From: Brachypterus glaber
Taxonomy: Eukaryota > Arthropoda > Insecta > Coleoptera > Kateretidae
Direction: 5' to 3'
Assembly: GCA_958510825.1 (NCBI GenBank)
Contig: OY294048.1
Location: forward strand, 15,083,589-15,147,588
DNA length: 64,000 nt
The notes under the pieces are model-generated. The model did not search any database, was not told where the DNA came from, and saw only the letters and a list, made by a program, of their open reading frames with translations. Position numbers and translations under genes: made by a program. Every line of letters begins with the position of its first letter. Position 1 is the stretch's first letter. Shown here in pieces: positions 33,301 through 59,454 of this stretch.

Positions 33301-36300
33301 CCCATAAGAAGCCGACCATTATTGCAGAAATAAATCGACTCGTTGAAAATGGCGGCTGCAAAAAAGCTATTATTAAACGGGGAAAAACACTAAAAACTCG
33401 GTTTCAGCCAACTCCGAAACCCCTAAATACATTTTTTATCAACTAATGTTTCCACCATATTGAATCCGCCATTTTGACTTTTTAATTTTTAAATTATTCT
33501 TTGGCGCCAACTTTTTAAACTTACGGCGGGGGGTACAAAAAGTCCAAAAAGGAGGAAATCTTTAAAGATTTCTTTCAGATTACCTCGTAACCTTTAAAGA
33601 TTTCCTCCAGTTTACCTCCAATTTGTATACCTTAATTTCTCTGTGGTTTACCCATCGCATAGAAAATGAAAATGGCGGCTGCAAAAAAGCTATTATTAAA
33701 CGGGGAAAAACACTAAAAACTCGGTTTCAGCGAACTCCGAAACCCCTAAATACATTTTTTATCAACTAATGTTTCCACCATATTGAATCCGCCATTTTGA
33801 CTTATGAATTTTTAAATTATTCTTTGGCGCCAACTTTTTAAACTTACGGCGGGGGGTACAAAAAGTCCAAAAAGGAGGAAATCTTTAAAGATTTCTTTCA
33901 GATTACCTCGTAACCTTTAAAGATTTCCTCCAGTTTACCTCCAATTTGTACACCTTAATTTCTCTGTGGTTTACCCATCGCATAGAAGTTTTTTTTATTA
34001 AATTAAAAAAAAGGACTTAAAAGATATTTAAAATTTGTGAAGTTTTTATAATATTTAAAAGTATAGGCAATATTCCAAGGGGCCCGGTACCCCTGTTATG
34101 AGTCCAGGAAGGGGGGACGGCTCCCGGGCCTTCGGAGTCAGCACCTATTGTCTGGTCCATGGTGCGGTAGTTTGAAAACGTTATGTGCTAAGAGGAAACA
34201 GAAGACAGTGCATGTCAAAATTCCGTCCCCTTTAGCTTTTGAACTCCTTAATATATCAACTTGAAATTTGGAGCACAAAGTAACATAACCGATATATTCT
34301 TTTGGTATATATTTTACGTATTAAGTGGGCATACTGAAGGCAGGGGGGCAAAGGCGGAGTTTTTTTTAATACAAAGGGGATCGTGTGATGCATTATTTTA
34401 AAGCTAATAAAATTTTCTATTCGATCATATATTTTTTTATTTTTTAAAGATTTTTTTGAGGGCGTTAAAAAAGTGTCGAAAATGGGAATTTTCGTCCAAA
34501 TTTCTTTAAAAATTCAAAAAAAATTTTTTTAATAATTAATTTCATGATAAACAAACGTAAATTATACTTTTAAACTAATTTTAATATATAAATAAACATT
34601 AAAAAAAAAATAGGAACATTGCATTTTTGTTGACAAAAAACATTAAATTCAACACCTACAATTTTTTTTAATTAAAAATTATATGGTTAAAAAAATTTAA
34701 TAAGCTTTAAAATAATGTATTATACGAGCTCCCTTTTCATTAAAAAAAACCCTTATCTCCCTGCCCCTAAACATATCAAATATATACCAAAAAAAGTATT
34801 TGGGTTTTATTATTTAAGTGTTCCAAACGAGGTTCCAAATTTGAAATGAATATCTTAAAGAAATGCAAAAGTTTTCAAATGAAGACGTGTCTTATTTACA
34901 GTTTTGTTTGAAAACAATCCTATAATACTCTTTTAGCTCGAGAGTTATGAATAGTATGATAATAGTAGTTATAGTATAAAACATCAAGTTCTAGGGCTTT
35001 TTAAATTTGTTCATGTTTATGGATGACGAATAGAAAATTACTTTAATTGCTGCAAAAAAAAATGCAAATTGATATTTAATTTATTAGTAATAAATTATTA
35101 CAGATAAGTAATTTAGGACTATACCCGGTGTATTTGAAATAGGGTCCGATATTTTAAGGGGTGACCTACATCAGAAAATGTGACAAGAAGTTCCTATTTC
35201 TAAAAATGCGTTGTAAGGTGGTGTGCGAAACGGGAGGGCCTTATTAGTTTTTTGTTCCAAACTTTTTTCTGTGTACCTTTTTTGTAATTTTACATTTTTT
35301 TGAAATATGATTCCTCAGGTCAAAATACATAGAAAAGGTACTCCTGTTGTAATACGTAAGAATTAACAGTTTTCGAGAAAAATTAATTTGAAGGTGAAAT
35401 TTCACGGTTTGAGGACGAAAAATGAAATAATAAAATGTTGAAAACCGAAATTTCAATAATGCAGGAAAATTTACATGAAAAACTAAGAAAAAATCTTATA
35501 AACAGTTACTTCCAAAATTCAATCCTAAGGGATATTCCTTAGGGAACGTTCAAGTATTACGTAACGCAAATTGTACCAAAATTCATACACATACCCCGTT
35601 TCTCGCGTTATTAATGGCTGTAGGGATTTCATATTTTGGCTACCCCCCCAAATAGGGGGGGGGTGTTAGGGGGGTAGCCAAAATATAACATCTCTACAGC
35701 CTTTAATAACGCGAGAACCGGGGTATGAAGTGTATGAATTTTGATACAATTTGCTTTACGTAATACTTGAACGTAATAGCTCGAGCTATGGTCTCCCAAA
35801 GATGCACCATTTTTAAAAGGCCATAGTAGCTTTAAAAGTGATTTTTAGACCTACAAGTATAGAAACTTTTTTACTTAGTTTTTGATATAGTTGGAGTTAT
35901 CGTGCCCACAAAAAACGTGACACCAAACGGACAGACGTACGGACATTTCAAAAAAAAAGTTGCTTATTTTTTCATAAAACAAATTTATATCCAAGAATTT
36001 TTTGTCTAGGACGATTTTTGATTTTTTTTTTTGAAAATTCGAAACTGCTAGCGCAAGCGCTGTGAATAATATAATAAGAGGAGATGAATATAGACTTTTA
36101 CAAGCTTTAAAATAATATATCACTTGATCTCCCTGTCTACATTTTATGAGCTAAAAACATGGAGTATGTGCCAAAAGTCGATTTATGTTTTTTCATTTAA
36201 ATGGTCCAAATTTAAAGTTGATATTACAGGACTTTTAAAATGTAAGAGGGCGCTTACTTTTGGACCGCACTCTATGGTAGGATTTATTTATACCTTTTTT

Positions 36301-36545
36301 GTCCTTTTCATCCTTTCGGCAAGTTCCCCCATGTAGTTCTGGTCCTCGTTGCAGTCCTGGACATATCTGGGTATCTTCGTCACATCGGACAACCATCCCA
36401 AACCATATCCGCCCAGTGTGCTCCAGGTGAGGAAAGCATGGGCATCTCTTTCCAGATAAAATAAATGGAGTCCAAAAATACCTCCAAATAACCAACAGAT
36501 GTACGCCCAAATTTTGCTTTTTTGTGCGGGTTTTGGAACCTCCAT
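30060..36545 (-). CDS. DNAJC22: DNAJC22 (wurst) ortholog, membrane J-domain protein, complete
   Basis: Four exons (36545-36294, 33355-33208, 32518-32110, 30342-30060) join in phase to 363 residues; human DNAJC22 has 341. Residues 1-84 hold a TM2-type segment (IWAYICWLFGGIFGLHLFYL, then GGYGLGWLSDV). Residues 85-133 (PPFSTSRFISAIMVGFLWGQ onwards) and 134-270 add further hydrophobic helices, including a stretch with IREK-like basic loops and KEWRRTPRKRR. The C-terminal part has a J domain starting at NAYKTLGVG with HPD at residues 316-318 and YEILSN, then a Lys/Arg tail. Having the J domain at the C-terminus after a TM2 and multi-pass region is diagnostic for DNAJC22. In Drosophila, wurst is needed for clathrin-dependent endocytosis during tracheal maturation and works with Hsc70. 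The start context AAATATGG is good. The introns are 2938, 689 and 1767 bp and full of repeats. Confidence 0.95.
30380..30475 (-). repeat. Half copy of the 39814-39944 MITE in DNAJC22 intron 3
   Basis: ATTCACCCGCCCAAGTCCTG, TTTGTGTACCATTTATA, CGCAGACCCGTCATTTC, AATAGGG follow the order of the right half of the MITE at 39814-39944. Only this half is present. Confidence 0.7.
30455..30631. repeat. Long hairpin, arms of about 85 bp
   Basis: The left arm (TTAAGCCAATGTTTCTCATA onwards) and the right arm (ending TATGAGAAATATTGGCCTAA) are complementary with about four mismatches, and the loop is only a few bases around 30541. Inner words include CCAAATATTTG and GGGTATTATTAGGTC. It lies in DNAJC22 intron 3, 110 bp from exon 4. 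Confidence 0.9.
31217..32090. repeat. Dispersed repeat with a roughly 95-bp minisatellite
   Basis: The left part (CGTGCAAAAATTTTCAATTT, TATGTCGATATAAATCAATT, CGATCGGTCTGTCCG, GAACTTTTGG or complement) flanks about five to six units of about 95 bp, each with TTCGTGAAAATTGGTATATT, GGGGTTTTTGAGGTTGCTG, AATCTGATAATAA and CACCCCCTGAGGGGTG. The same composite lies inverted at 48340-48905, and units alone lie at 40740-41280. The element is in DNAJC22 intron 3 and ends about 20 bp from exon 3. Confidence 0.85.
32110..32518 (-). CDS. DNAJC22: DNAJC22 exon 3
   Basis: Acceptor CTGCCCGCAG|GA and donor GGATG|GTAAGT. It runs phase 1 to phase 2 and encodes membrane helices (WLTILVSYLSYTIRWYYM, ISILLVSAALYLALWSSYIY) and the loop with KEWRRTPRKRR. 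Confidence 0.95.
32745..32990. repeat. Cluster of TCTAACGTTAGA palindromes in DNAJC22 intron 2
   Basis: The palindrome CTAACGTTAG or close variants (CTAACATTAG, CTAACGCTTG, CTAACATTC) occurs about ten times in 250 bp, often joined by AAACGTTATT or ACATTTAT. Spacing is irregular, so it is not a simple satellite. It lies between exons 2 and 3. Confidence 0.8.
33208..33355 (-). CDS. DNAJC22: DNAJC22 exon 2
   Basis: Acceptor TTTTTGCAG|CC and donor GCTCTAG|GTAGG. It runs phase 0 to phase 1 and encodes PPFSTSRFISAIMVGFLWGQ through WLVPLAVAL, a conserved part of the family. Confidence 0.93.
33345..33990 (-). repeat. Tandem duplication covering the exon 2 acceptor
   Basis: A unit of about 321 bp beginning GAAAATGGCGGCTGCAAAAA at 33345 is repeated from 33668. 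The copies are nearly identical, with one visible change in ACTTTTTAATTT against ACTTATGAATTT. The unit includes the exon 2 acceptor and about ten exonic bases, and carries an inverted AAATCTTTAAAGATTT block and the GGTTTACCC end of the 29689 MITE family. Confidence 0.93.
34200..34880. repeat. Diverged mariner-type MITE in DNAJC22 intron 1
   Basis: It has the same plan as 6654-7361: ATATCAACTTGAAATTTGG, GGGGATCGTGTGATGCATT, ATTTTAAAGCT on the left, and AAGCTTTAAAATAATGTATT, CAAATTTGAAATGAATATCT on the right. The outer ends are decayed (TGTCAAAATTCCGTCCCC), and no TA site can be trusted. Confidence 0.65.
34881..35541. other. Dispersed repeat segment in DNAJC22 intron 1
   Basis: A segment from about 35125 to 35460 (GGGTCCGATATTTTAAGG, CCTTATTAGTTTTTTGTTCC, TATGATTCCTCAGGTCAAAA, GGTGAAATTTCACGG) recurs at 36740-37030 and 41310-41600. 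At 41380 the same site is interrupted by a MITE, so this copy acts as an empty-site reference. Confidence 0.75.
35542..35774. mobile_element. Larger relative of the GGGAACGTTCAAGTATTACG MITE
   Basis: It has the same left end as 28376-28516 and a right end reading TACGTAATACTTGAACGT. The arms are longer (ATTCATACAC, CCCCGTTTCTCGCGTTATTA, TTTGGCTACCCCCC pair with their complements), giving about 105-bp arms. It lies in DNAJC22 intron 1. Confidence 0.82.
36070..36275. repeat. Right-end fragment of the mariner-type MITE
   Basis: CAAGCTTTAAAATAATATAT, CACTTGATCTCCCTG, ATTTTATGAGCTAAAA and the end GCTTACTTTTGGACCGCACT match the right end of 6654-7361. It ends less than 20 bp from the DNAJC22 exon 1 donor. 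Confidence 0.7.
36294..36545 (-). CDS. DNAJC22: DNAJC22 exon 1 (start, TM2 region)
   Basis: ATG at 36545-36543 in context AAATATGGAG; the donor is AAG|GTATAA at 36293, after exactly 84 codons (phase 0). It encodes MEVPKPAQKSKIWAYICWLF and the TM2 core. The frame would stop two codons into the intron, confirming splicing. Confidence 0.94.
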
Positions 36546-39378
36546 ATTTATTTGAATCTAAGTATATTTAATATTAGTAAATATTGCTAAGCTAATAAGT
36601 AATTATTACATATCTAAAGTACACGTAGTGCATGTGTAGATAAAAATAGTAAATAGGTATATAGCATAATTAAACAGTAGGTAGGTAATGAACACTGCGA
36701 CCACATTTATGTTTTCCCGAGGAAAATCTTCCGCTATACACGGTATATTTAAAATAGGGTCCGAAATTTTAAGAGGTGATTCTACATCAGAAAATATGAC
36801 AAAAAGTTCTCATAAACCTATGTCTAAAAATGAGTCGTAAGGGAGCTACGCCTCTTTGAAAGTGGCTAAAAAATTCGGTTTTAAAACCGAATAAATTTAT
36901 TTAATAACTCATGAACCGTTTGAGATATAGCAACGAGGTTCTGCACGTGAACTAATCTTAATAGGGCCCATCCTCGTATGTAATCTTCATGTACCTATTT
37001 TAAACAGGGGGTGCAAAACGGGGGGGCCTTATCAGTTTTTTATGTCTTTTTCAATAAAGATTTATGGCCAAAAAATGGCAGTTTAATTTTTTTTTTTTGA
37101 ATATCGAGTTAGATATAAATAAACAAACCTACAAAATTTCAAAATGATATCTTTTTTGTTTCTATATTAAAAAAATGCGAAAAAAAAATATTTTTAAAAT
37201 TTTATGGTAGAAAGACCCCTTAAATCCGAAGCAAAGGGACATTCTCTCCTTGGGTGTTTGCGACTCGTGAAGCAAACTCACACGTAGGAAAGAATGTGGT
37301 GCTTTGTACATTGTATATGTGTAGGTACTACCGAAGTATACCTGAACCTACCCCGTATTAATATGGACTACCGAAACCGACCTAAATCACATTCGTACAT
37401 TTTTAACCGGCTAACTGCAATCTGTGTGCAAATCTACTTGATGCAATAAAGGAATATTTAAGGGTACTGGTGTACTTTAGACCTGCTTTAGTAGGTTATT
37501 AAAGGTATAGGGGTCCTTCGGATCTGCTTCAGGCCTCGTTCAGACCTATTTGTTTGGTATGCTTTTATAAAAAAATATGTATGTCGGTCTAACGGTCACT
37601 TAATGTATGAAAAAAATACAACATATTTTTTTGAGATTTTTTTAGATTCGATTTTTTTTTGTTTGTAAATAAATACTTTTGTTTTTTTTTAGTTTTTAGT
37701 TTTTTTTTTTGAAAATTAATTTTTTTCATTTATTTATTTTGTAAAAAAAAGAATAAGCGCTCGAGATAGCGTTTTTAATCAAATAAAGACTCTTTGCCCG
37801 AAGGACTAAAAAGCTATAGCTATAATAATAATACTATCACTTCAAATAAAGAGGTCATTAAAAAAAATGTAGATCCATGATTTATACTAACCCTATTTAA
37901 CTGCAAAATAATTCACTACTTTATCACAAAACTGTAACATTAAAAATTTAACAATTTTTAATCACTTTAAACCTTTCAATCACTATAAACATTTTTTTTT
38001 TAATTTAGAAAATTATAAATATATTTTAGTTCACATTATTATACTGAATGAAAATAAATCAGGGTCAATGACCACGTCGTCCAGTGATGACCAAGAACTA
38101 CTAACAGGTACCATCTACCTGAACTCCACGTAGGTACTACCAAACGGTTTAAACCGGCACAGGTCCGTAATAGTTAATTATTAAGTGCGCTGAGCTATAC
38201 CTACATATGCAAAGTTCATTTTTAGCGAGATTTTAAAAATCAAAATATATATTTGACGAGACCCATTTTTTTTACTAAGTAATGTGTACTCTTATATGTA
38301 GCTATTAGCCAGAAAAACGATTTTCATTTTTTTTTCAGTAACAAAATTAGATATTATTTTAAAAAAATAGTTCGACATCTGATTTTACGTCGAAAAATAA
38401 GAATTAATGTTTGTATAAACTTTTGTGTTAAATCGTTTCCTAAAGGAGCTATGACTCTTTTAAGGGAAGGCAATTTTTAGAATATTTTCTTACTTCAGAA
38501 ACAGTTTAACTTATCGACATGAAATTTTTACTGTAACATAAATAAAAAATGTGAATATCTAACGTTAAAATAAAACTTTTATGACCAGGAGCGTAGTAAT
38601 TGGGTGCTCTAAAAAAAGTCCGTCCCTGGTTAAGTATTATTTTTTGTTACGGCATGAAAGGATAACTCTTTTAATAATAAGTTATTACTACCAGTGATTA
38701 TAAAGGAGTCTTCTTTAATCTTTTTAATTTTCTACTATTTACTTTAATCTTTTTAATTTACTACTAAACCATATTAAAATTTTCATCTTATTACAGTATT
38801 CACAGCGCCTGGGCTAGAATAATATTATACGGTAGTTTCTGAGTAGTTAATTTAAAAAAAAAATCAAAAACAGTCCTAGACAAAAAAATCTTGGATATAA
38901 ATTTGTTTCATGAAAAAATAAGGAACTTTTTTTTTGAAAAAAGTCCATCTGTCTGTCCGTCTGATATCACGATTTTTGTGAACAAGATAACTCAAGAACA
39001 AACAATCCGATCGACTTGAAATTTTTAGGAAAAATTAAGTTCTACGAGTGGAAGATCCCTCTTTTGAAAGTAATTCCCCAAAACAAAAAAGTTATGGTGG
39101 GTTAAACTTTTAAAAAAATCGAAAAGAACTGAAAGAAATTTGCAATTAACGTAACTTTTTCAGGACAAATTACTTTTATTCATAAGGATCAATTCTACCA
39201 ATTTTAAAAGTAATCCCCCCAAAAACAAAAAAGTTTAGGGGGAGTTAAACTTTTTAAAAAATCGAAAAAGGCTAAAAGAAAATTCTTTTTCAGGAAAAAT
39301 TACTTTTATTATAAGAATCTTAATAATTGCACTTTTAGGCTAAAAAAGTTTGATCCGACTACTAGTTTATTATTTATA
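36546..39378. other. Spacer upstream of DNAJC22 with repeat fragments
   Basis: The part next to 36546 should hold the DNAJC22 promoter, but I see no distinctive core motif. At 38800-39010 a segment (GCCTGGGCTAGAATAATATT, GTCCTAGACAAAAAAATCTT, CTGTCTGTCCGTCTG) is an inverted relative of 35880-36080. 36740-37040 is another dispersed repeat. No gene is supported. Confidence 0.5.
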
Positions 39379-40075
39379 CAGGGTGATCAATAACTGGCAT
39401 GCCAAAATTTAAGAAGCGATTCTACGTCCAAATATATCAAAAAAAAATCCATAAAGGTTGGTCCGCAAATGAGCCCTAAGTGAGCTACGGCCCTATAAAA
39501 TCGTAATAAAAATAAGGTTTTTAACTAATAACTCTTGTACCCTTTAAGCTAGAGCGACGAGCTTTTGCACGTTTACTAGTATTAATCAGGGCAATAAGTT
39601 TATGTTAACTTATTTTTTTGAATTTATTCAGAGGCGTCCCTAGACGGAAAAATGTATTAGGCTTAACACATTTTTTCCCCGAACTTTTTTTGATTTTTTG
39701 TAAAAAATATGGATTCCTTGAGTAAAAATGCATAAAAAATGTCGTATAGTGTAACACTGTAGGAGCAAACGTTTAAAAAAATGCAATTAAGAGGAAGTAA
39801 TATTTTGTGCCACCCCTGCTGAAAATGACGGGTCTGCGCGGGTATAAATGTTGCATAAACCGGACTAGAGCGGATGAAATTCACCCGCTCAAGTACGGTT
39901 TGTGCACCATTTATACCCGCCAAGACCCGTTATTTTCAATAGGGACCAAAAACGTTTCTTTTTAATATTAAATTTAGGTGTTTTGGAGAAGAATACTTTT
40001 TTGCTCAATTTTAAATAAAGAATCACCCTGCAGCATTAAAATTTTATTGATGCTTTTTTTGTTCCCCCCAGTTAA
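39379..40075. mobile_element. Second CAGGGTGATCA mariner-type element, rearranged
   Basis: It starts at a TA with CAGGGTGATCAATAACTGGC and shares GGTTGGTCCGCAAATGAGCC, CCTTTAAGCTAGAGCGACGA and GAGGCGTCCCTAGACGG with 22261-22908, partly in the opposite orientation. A smaller MITE is inserted at 39814-39944. The clear right end of the first copy is not present here. Confidence 0.7.
39814..39944. mobile_element. MITE, ends CCCTGCTGAAAATGACGGGT
   Basis: CCCTGCTGAAAATGACGGGT, then CGCGGGTATAAATG is mirrored by CATTTATACCCGC, ACCCGTTATTTTCAATAGGG. About 131 bp, inner arms pairing also. A half copy lies in DNAJC22 intron 3 at 30380-30475. Confidence 0.85.
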
Positions 40076-40186
40076 CTGTTTTTAGCCTAAAAGTGCAACT
40101 CTTTTCTTTGACAAAAAAGTTAATAACTAAAAAAAAAAGGTCCTCAGCTCCTCCTTTATAAACTATTAAATTAAATTAAAATTTAA

Positions 40187-40540
40187 TTTATATACAGGTT
40201 GATTCTCAGATGCCTTCGTTTTAAACAGCGATTCTACATAAAAAATATGAAAAAGATCCTGTATTTAAAAACGTGGGTACCTATAGGTACGTTACTTGAT
40301 AAATAAATTTTTGAGACGGACCTGGTATTTTATCGCGGTTTGTAGATAGCTTATCACAAATGTTTATATACAGGTTGATTCTCAGATGCCTTCGTTTTAA
40401 ACAGCGATTCTACATAAAAAAAATATGAAAAAGATTTGTATTTAAAAACGTGGGTACCTATAGGTACGTTACTTGATAAATAAATTTTTGAGACGGACCT
40501 GGTATTTTATCGCGGTTTGTAGATAGCTTATCACAAATGT
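40187..40540 (+). repeat. Tandem duplication, about 176-bp unit, two copies
   Basis: TATACAGGTTGATTCTCAGA begins each copy (40190 and 40366), and both end TAGCTTATCACAAATGTT. The copies differ by a few single-base indels, so the duplication is young. Confidence 0.93.
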
Positions 40541-40739
40541 TGCTATTTCTAATTATTAATATTCTAAATATAGGTAAATTCTGTAACGTTCTACGCAGTC
40601 GTAGATTACCAATTTGTTAAAAAATATATGTATATTTATGTATATTTAATTACACAGACCCACAAAAAGTTGTCTGTGCTGGGGTTGAGACCCACCTATT
40701 CTTATGAATTTTTGAAATGCTGAACACGAATCTGTCATA

Positions 40740-41280
40740 ACGTACACTACCCAATAAAACGACCCCCGCCCTTCAGGGGTGATTCAATTTCAGCAAACTC
40801 AAAACCCCAATATACCAATTTTTTCGAAAACTATCCCCCCCCCAGGTCAGGGGGCGGAGTTAGATTTTTTTACTATCAGATTCACTCTCAGCAAACCCTA
40901 AAATCCCCAATATACCAATTTTCACGAAAACTATCCCCGCTCGCCTGGGGGTCAATTTAGAAAAATATACTTTAAAATTCAGTTTTAGCGACCTCAAAAA
41001 CCCCAATATATACATTTTCAAGAAAACTACCCCCCGCCCCTCAGGGGGTGGAGTTAGAATTTTTGATTATCAGATTGACTTTCAGCAACCTCCAAAACCC
41101 CAACATACATTTTAGAAAAAAGTTATCAGATTTAGTTTCGCCGTCCCCAAAAACACCTACACACAATTTTGACGAAAATATTGAAAACATTTAAAAATAT
41201 TTACCCCCTCATGAGGGGGTGAGGCCTCACCCCCGTGGGGGTGGAGTTAGAATTTTTTTATGAGATTCAATTAGGGTCAA
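40740..41280. repeat. Minisatellite of the CACCCCCTGAGGGGTG family
   Basis: Five to six degenerate units with CCCCAATATACCAATTTT, CACGAAAACTATCCCC and ATTATCAGATTCA-like words, in the orientation opposite to 31217-32090. The single-unit relative at about 44570-44650 belongs to the same family. Confidence 0.8.
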
Positions 41281-41379
41281 TAATTTTAAATGCGGAACAG
41301 GGGAGTCATATCAGTTTTTTATCCCAAACTTTTTTCTGTGTAACTTTTTTGTGATTTTATTTTCGGAATATGATTCCTC

Positions 41380-41476
41380 TAGGGACACTAGATCTAGGTC
41401 TTAAGTTAGCAAGGCGACAGACTTGTCTGACTTGTCTGTCGCCTTGCTAACTTAAGACCTAGATCTAGTGTCCCTA
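41380..41476. mobile_element. Palindromic hAT-type MITE, copy A
   Basis: TAGGGACACTAGATCTAGGT through GGCGACAGAC is mirrored to TGTCCCTA at the right end. The 97-bp element is flanked by GATTCCTC at 41372-41379 and 41477-41484. The undisturbed site TGATTCCTCAGGTC is present in the related segment at about 35308, which confirms the duplication. Confidence 0.93.
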
Positions 41477-42111
41477 GATTCCTCAGGTCAAAATACATAA
41501 AAAAGGTAGTCTTGTTGTAATACTGTATGATTAAACGTTTTCGAGAAAAATTCATTTGAAGGTGAAATTTCACGGTTCGAGGAAGAAAAATTAAATACTA
41601 ATATGTTTAGAAGCAAAATTTCAATGATTCTATACCAAAACTAAGAAAAAAATTGTCGATACATGTAGGTCGAAAAATTGCTTTCAAAGCTACTATGGTG
41701 CATTTTTAGGAGATTATAGTTCCCTTAGGATTGATTTTGAGAAGTATCTGTGTATGAGGCCCAATATAAGGTTAAAACAATTGTTTCTTAGTTTTTTATG
41801 TATTGCATTATTGAAATTTCGGTTTTCAAAATTTTACTCGATATAATGGAATGCGCAGCATTACATATCTTCACGGCTTGTTTTTTTTTTAGTTCTGGTT
41901 TAACCGCTTGTTATGTTATAGGTAAGAGGTGAATGGTTTTTTACACGCACTGTACTTGAATGTAAATCATATACCTTGATGTTAGGCAACACAATATACA
42001 CCTAAGAATTTTAACGTTAACGATACAGTTATTTTACTTTCTCACATTGGCTGCATTGAAATTTACTCTGACAGTTGTAGGAGTAAAATTGTCAATAAAG
42101 TGGGAATTTCG

Positions 42112-42162
42112 ATGTTTATGTCGTGAAAGGGACGAAAAATAACATTATTTTAACGTTATGTG
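42112..42162 (+). promoter_or_regulatory. Short upstream reading frames before CCDC102A
   Basis: Before the main ATG at 42183 the leader has ATGTTTATGTCGTGA (a four-codon frame) and a bare ATG-TGA about 25 bases before the start. If these lie in the 5' UTR they would lower initiation at the main start. The transcription start is not known. Confidence 0.4.
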
Positions 42163-42182
42163 AAGTGATAAACCGTGCTAAA

Positions 42183-57752
<15,570 letters not shown>

Positions 57753-58344
57753 TTTGGGCCCTGTTATTCAAAAAGAAGTCAAGCGTTGCTTATCCTTATT
57801 GGCAAACTAAATACTAGATCGATCAAGCATTTTTTTCTTGTTGGAAGAGATGAAAACTTAAAATGTTACCCCTTTTAAACACAGAGAAACACATTTTAAA
57901 ATAATAATGTATTCCACTGCCCTTTCTATTTAGACAAAGGTAGTAGTTTTTCTTTTAAAGAAAGTTGATTTTTGTATCTATTCACCCCATTTTTTTGGGA
58001 ATTGAAATTAATATATATTTTTTTAATTTTTTTTAAGGTATATTAAAGCCTTGTAAATGGCATGATGCTAAAAAAATCAGAGTATTACCAAGTAAAAAAT
58101 AATTGTAAATATTACAGAACATTGTGTAAAAATACATAATTATGTATTAATAACATAAATTATAATAGAGTATGTGGTTCGTGTCCTTGCCAATTAATTT
58201 AGAGTTTTCTTTTTGTGAGATGTGAAACAGCATTTTGCTTTGGAATCAAAACTATTTCTAGATTGCCGACGTTTCGGAATTTTTTGTTTCTTCTTCAGGG
58301 CTGTAAATGATAATAGTAAAGTCTATGCTTCTATGAATAGGAAA
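57753..58344 (+). other. Probable 3' UTR of CCDC102A and flank
   Basis: AT-rich sequence after the stop. No single poly(A) signal stands out before 58360, where AATAAA appears inside a repeat. A CTTCTTCAGGG/CGTTTCGG segment lies at 58262-58302. Confidence 0.5.
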
Positions 58345-59100
58345 AGATAAACTTTAAATGAACAATAAAGTTTAGTGCCTTATAGACGGCAAACTATTTA
58401 AATCTATAAAGACATTGCACTGCTCTACTACAGAATTTTCACAATCAATGAGAAAATCCCTACCAAAATGTCATATAGCTGCTATTTCACGCTTTTTTGC
58501 GATCATCAGTGAGCATATATTGGTATGGTGGCTTTGGCACAGATTGTTGAAAATAAAAAAATACTTATTAAAAATAAGCAGATCTGTATTGAGAGCGTAC
58601 CAATTGGTGGCGCCATCTAATTTTGCGCAAAAAGTACTTCATTAGATGTTGGCAGATCTGTAATCTGATAAGAATTATCTATAGATACACAGGCGGACAA
58701 AAACTTTGTCTCGAAGCCAGCACCTAGTACCGACACGGCAAATCAAATTATAAATGAAAAATAAAGTTTAGTGCCTTATAGACCGAAAACTATTTAAATC
58801 TATAAAGAAATTGCACTGCTCTACTACAAAATTTTCACAATCAATGAGAAAATCCTTACCAAAATGTCATATAGCTGCTATTTCACGCTTTTTTGCGATC
58901 ATATTGGTATGGTGGCTTTCGCACAGATTGTTGAAAAAACTTATGTGCGAAAGACACCATACCAATAATCTTGCATATATTATATGCTCACTGATGATCG
59001 CAAAAAAGCGTGAAATAGCAGCTATATGACATTTTGGTAGGGATTTTCTCATTCAGTGAAAATTCTGTAGTAGAGCAGTGCAATTTCTTTAAGGTAAACT
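58345..59100. mobile_element. Foldback with a tandem copy
   Basis: TAAAGTTTAGTGCCTTATAG, then GCACTGCTCTACTAC, AATGTCATATAGCTGCTATT, CGCTTTTTTGCGATCAT occurs at 58370-58530 and again at 58765-58905, and then inverted (AATAGCAGCTATATGACATT to GTAGTAGAGCAGTGCAAT) at 58985-59090. The second and third form a foldback with about 130-bp arms. Confidence 0.88.
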
Positions 59101-59254
59101 AAAAATTTTGTACTGACCTTTCTAAAGTTTTTAAGTGAATTGAGGTGTTTTATTTGGCTTTTATTATTAGGTAAAGACCACTGCATTGTGTACTTGATAA
59201 GGCTGGGATATACATTGAGCTAAAAATAACTTTATGAAAATATATGAAACAAAT

Positions 59255-59454
59255 ATCGATATAGCATTGACACTGAGCTAATGATCGTGAGTTCAAACCT
59301 CACTGGCGCCGATTGCCTTTTTCAGTTAATTAATAATTGAAATTTGGCGAAGGCGTACTCCCTAGATATATTGGTTCGAAAGTGGATGCTTAATTAAGTA
59401 GAATAGTACGAGGTTAAAAATAAACATAATAAAAAAAAATAAACATAATAAACA
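59255..59454 (+). mobile_element. tRNA-derived SINE, third copy
   Basis: It has the B-box variant GTGAGTTCAAACCTCACTGG, GTTAATTAATAATTGAAATT, GGCGAAGGCG and AGTACGAGGTTAAA and ends in A-rich AATAAACATAAT units. The head upstream of the B box is decayed, and the middle is shorter than in 16021-16280. Confidence 0.8.

Noticed and set aside
42123..42182. N-terminal extension of CCDC102A
   Set aside because: The in-frame codon at 42123 is GTG, not ATG. The first in-frame ATG is 42183, with a strong context.
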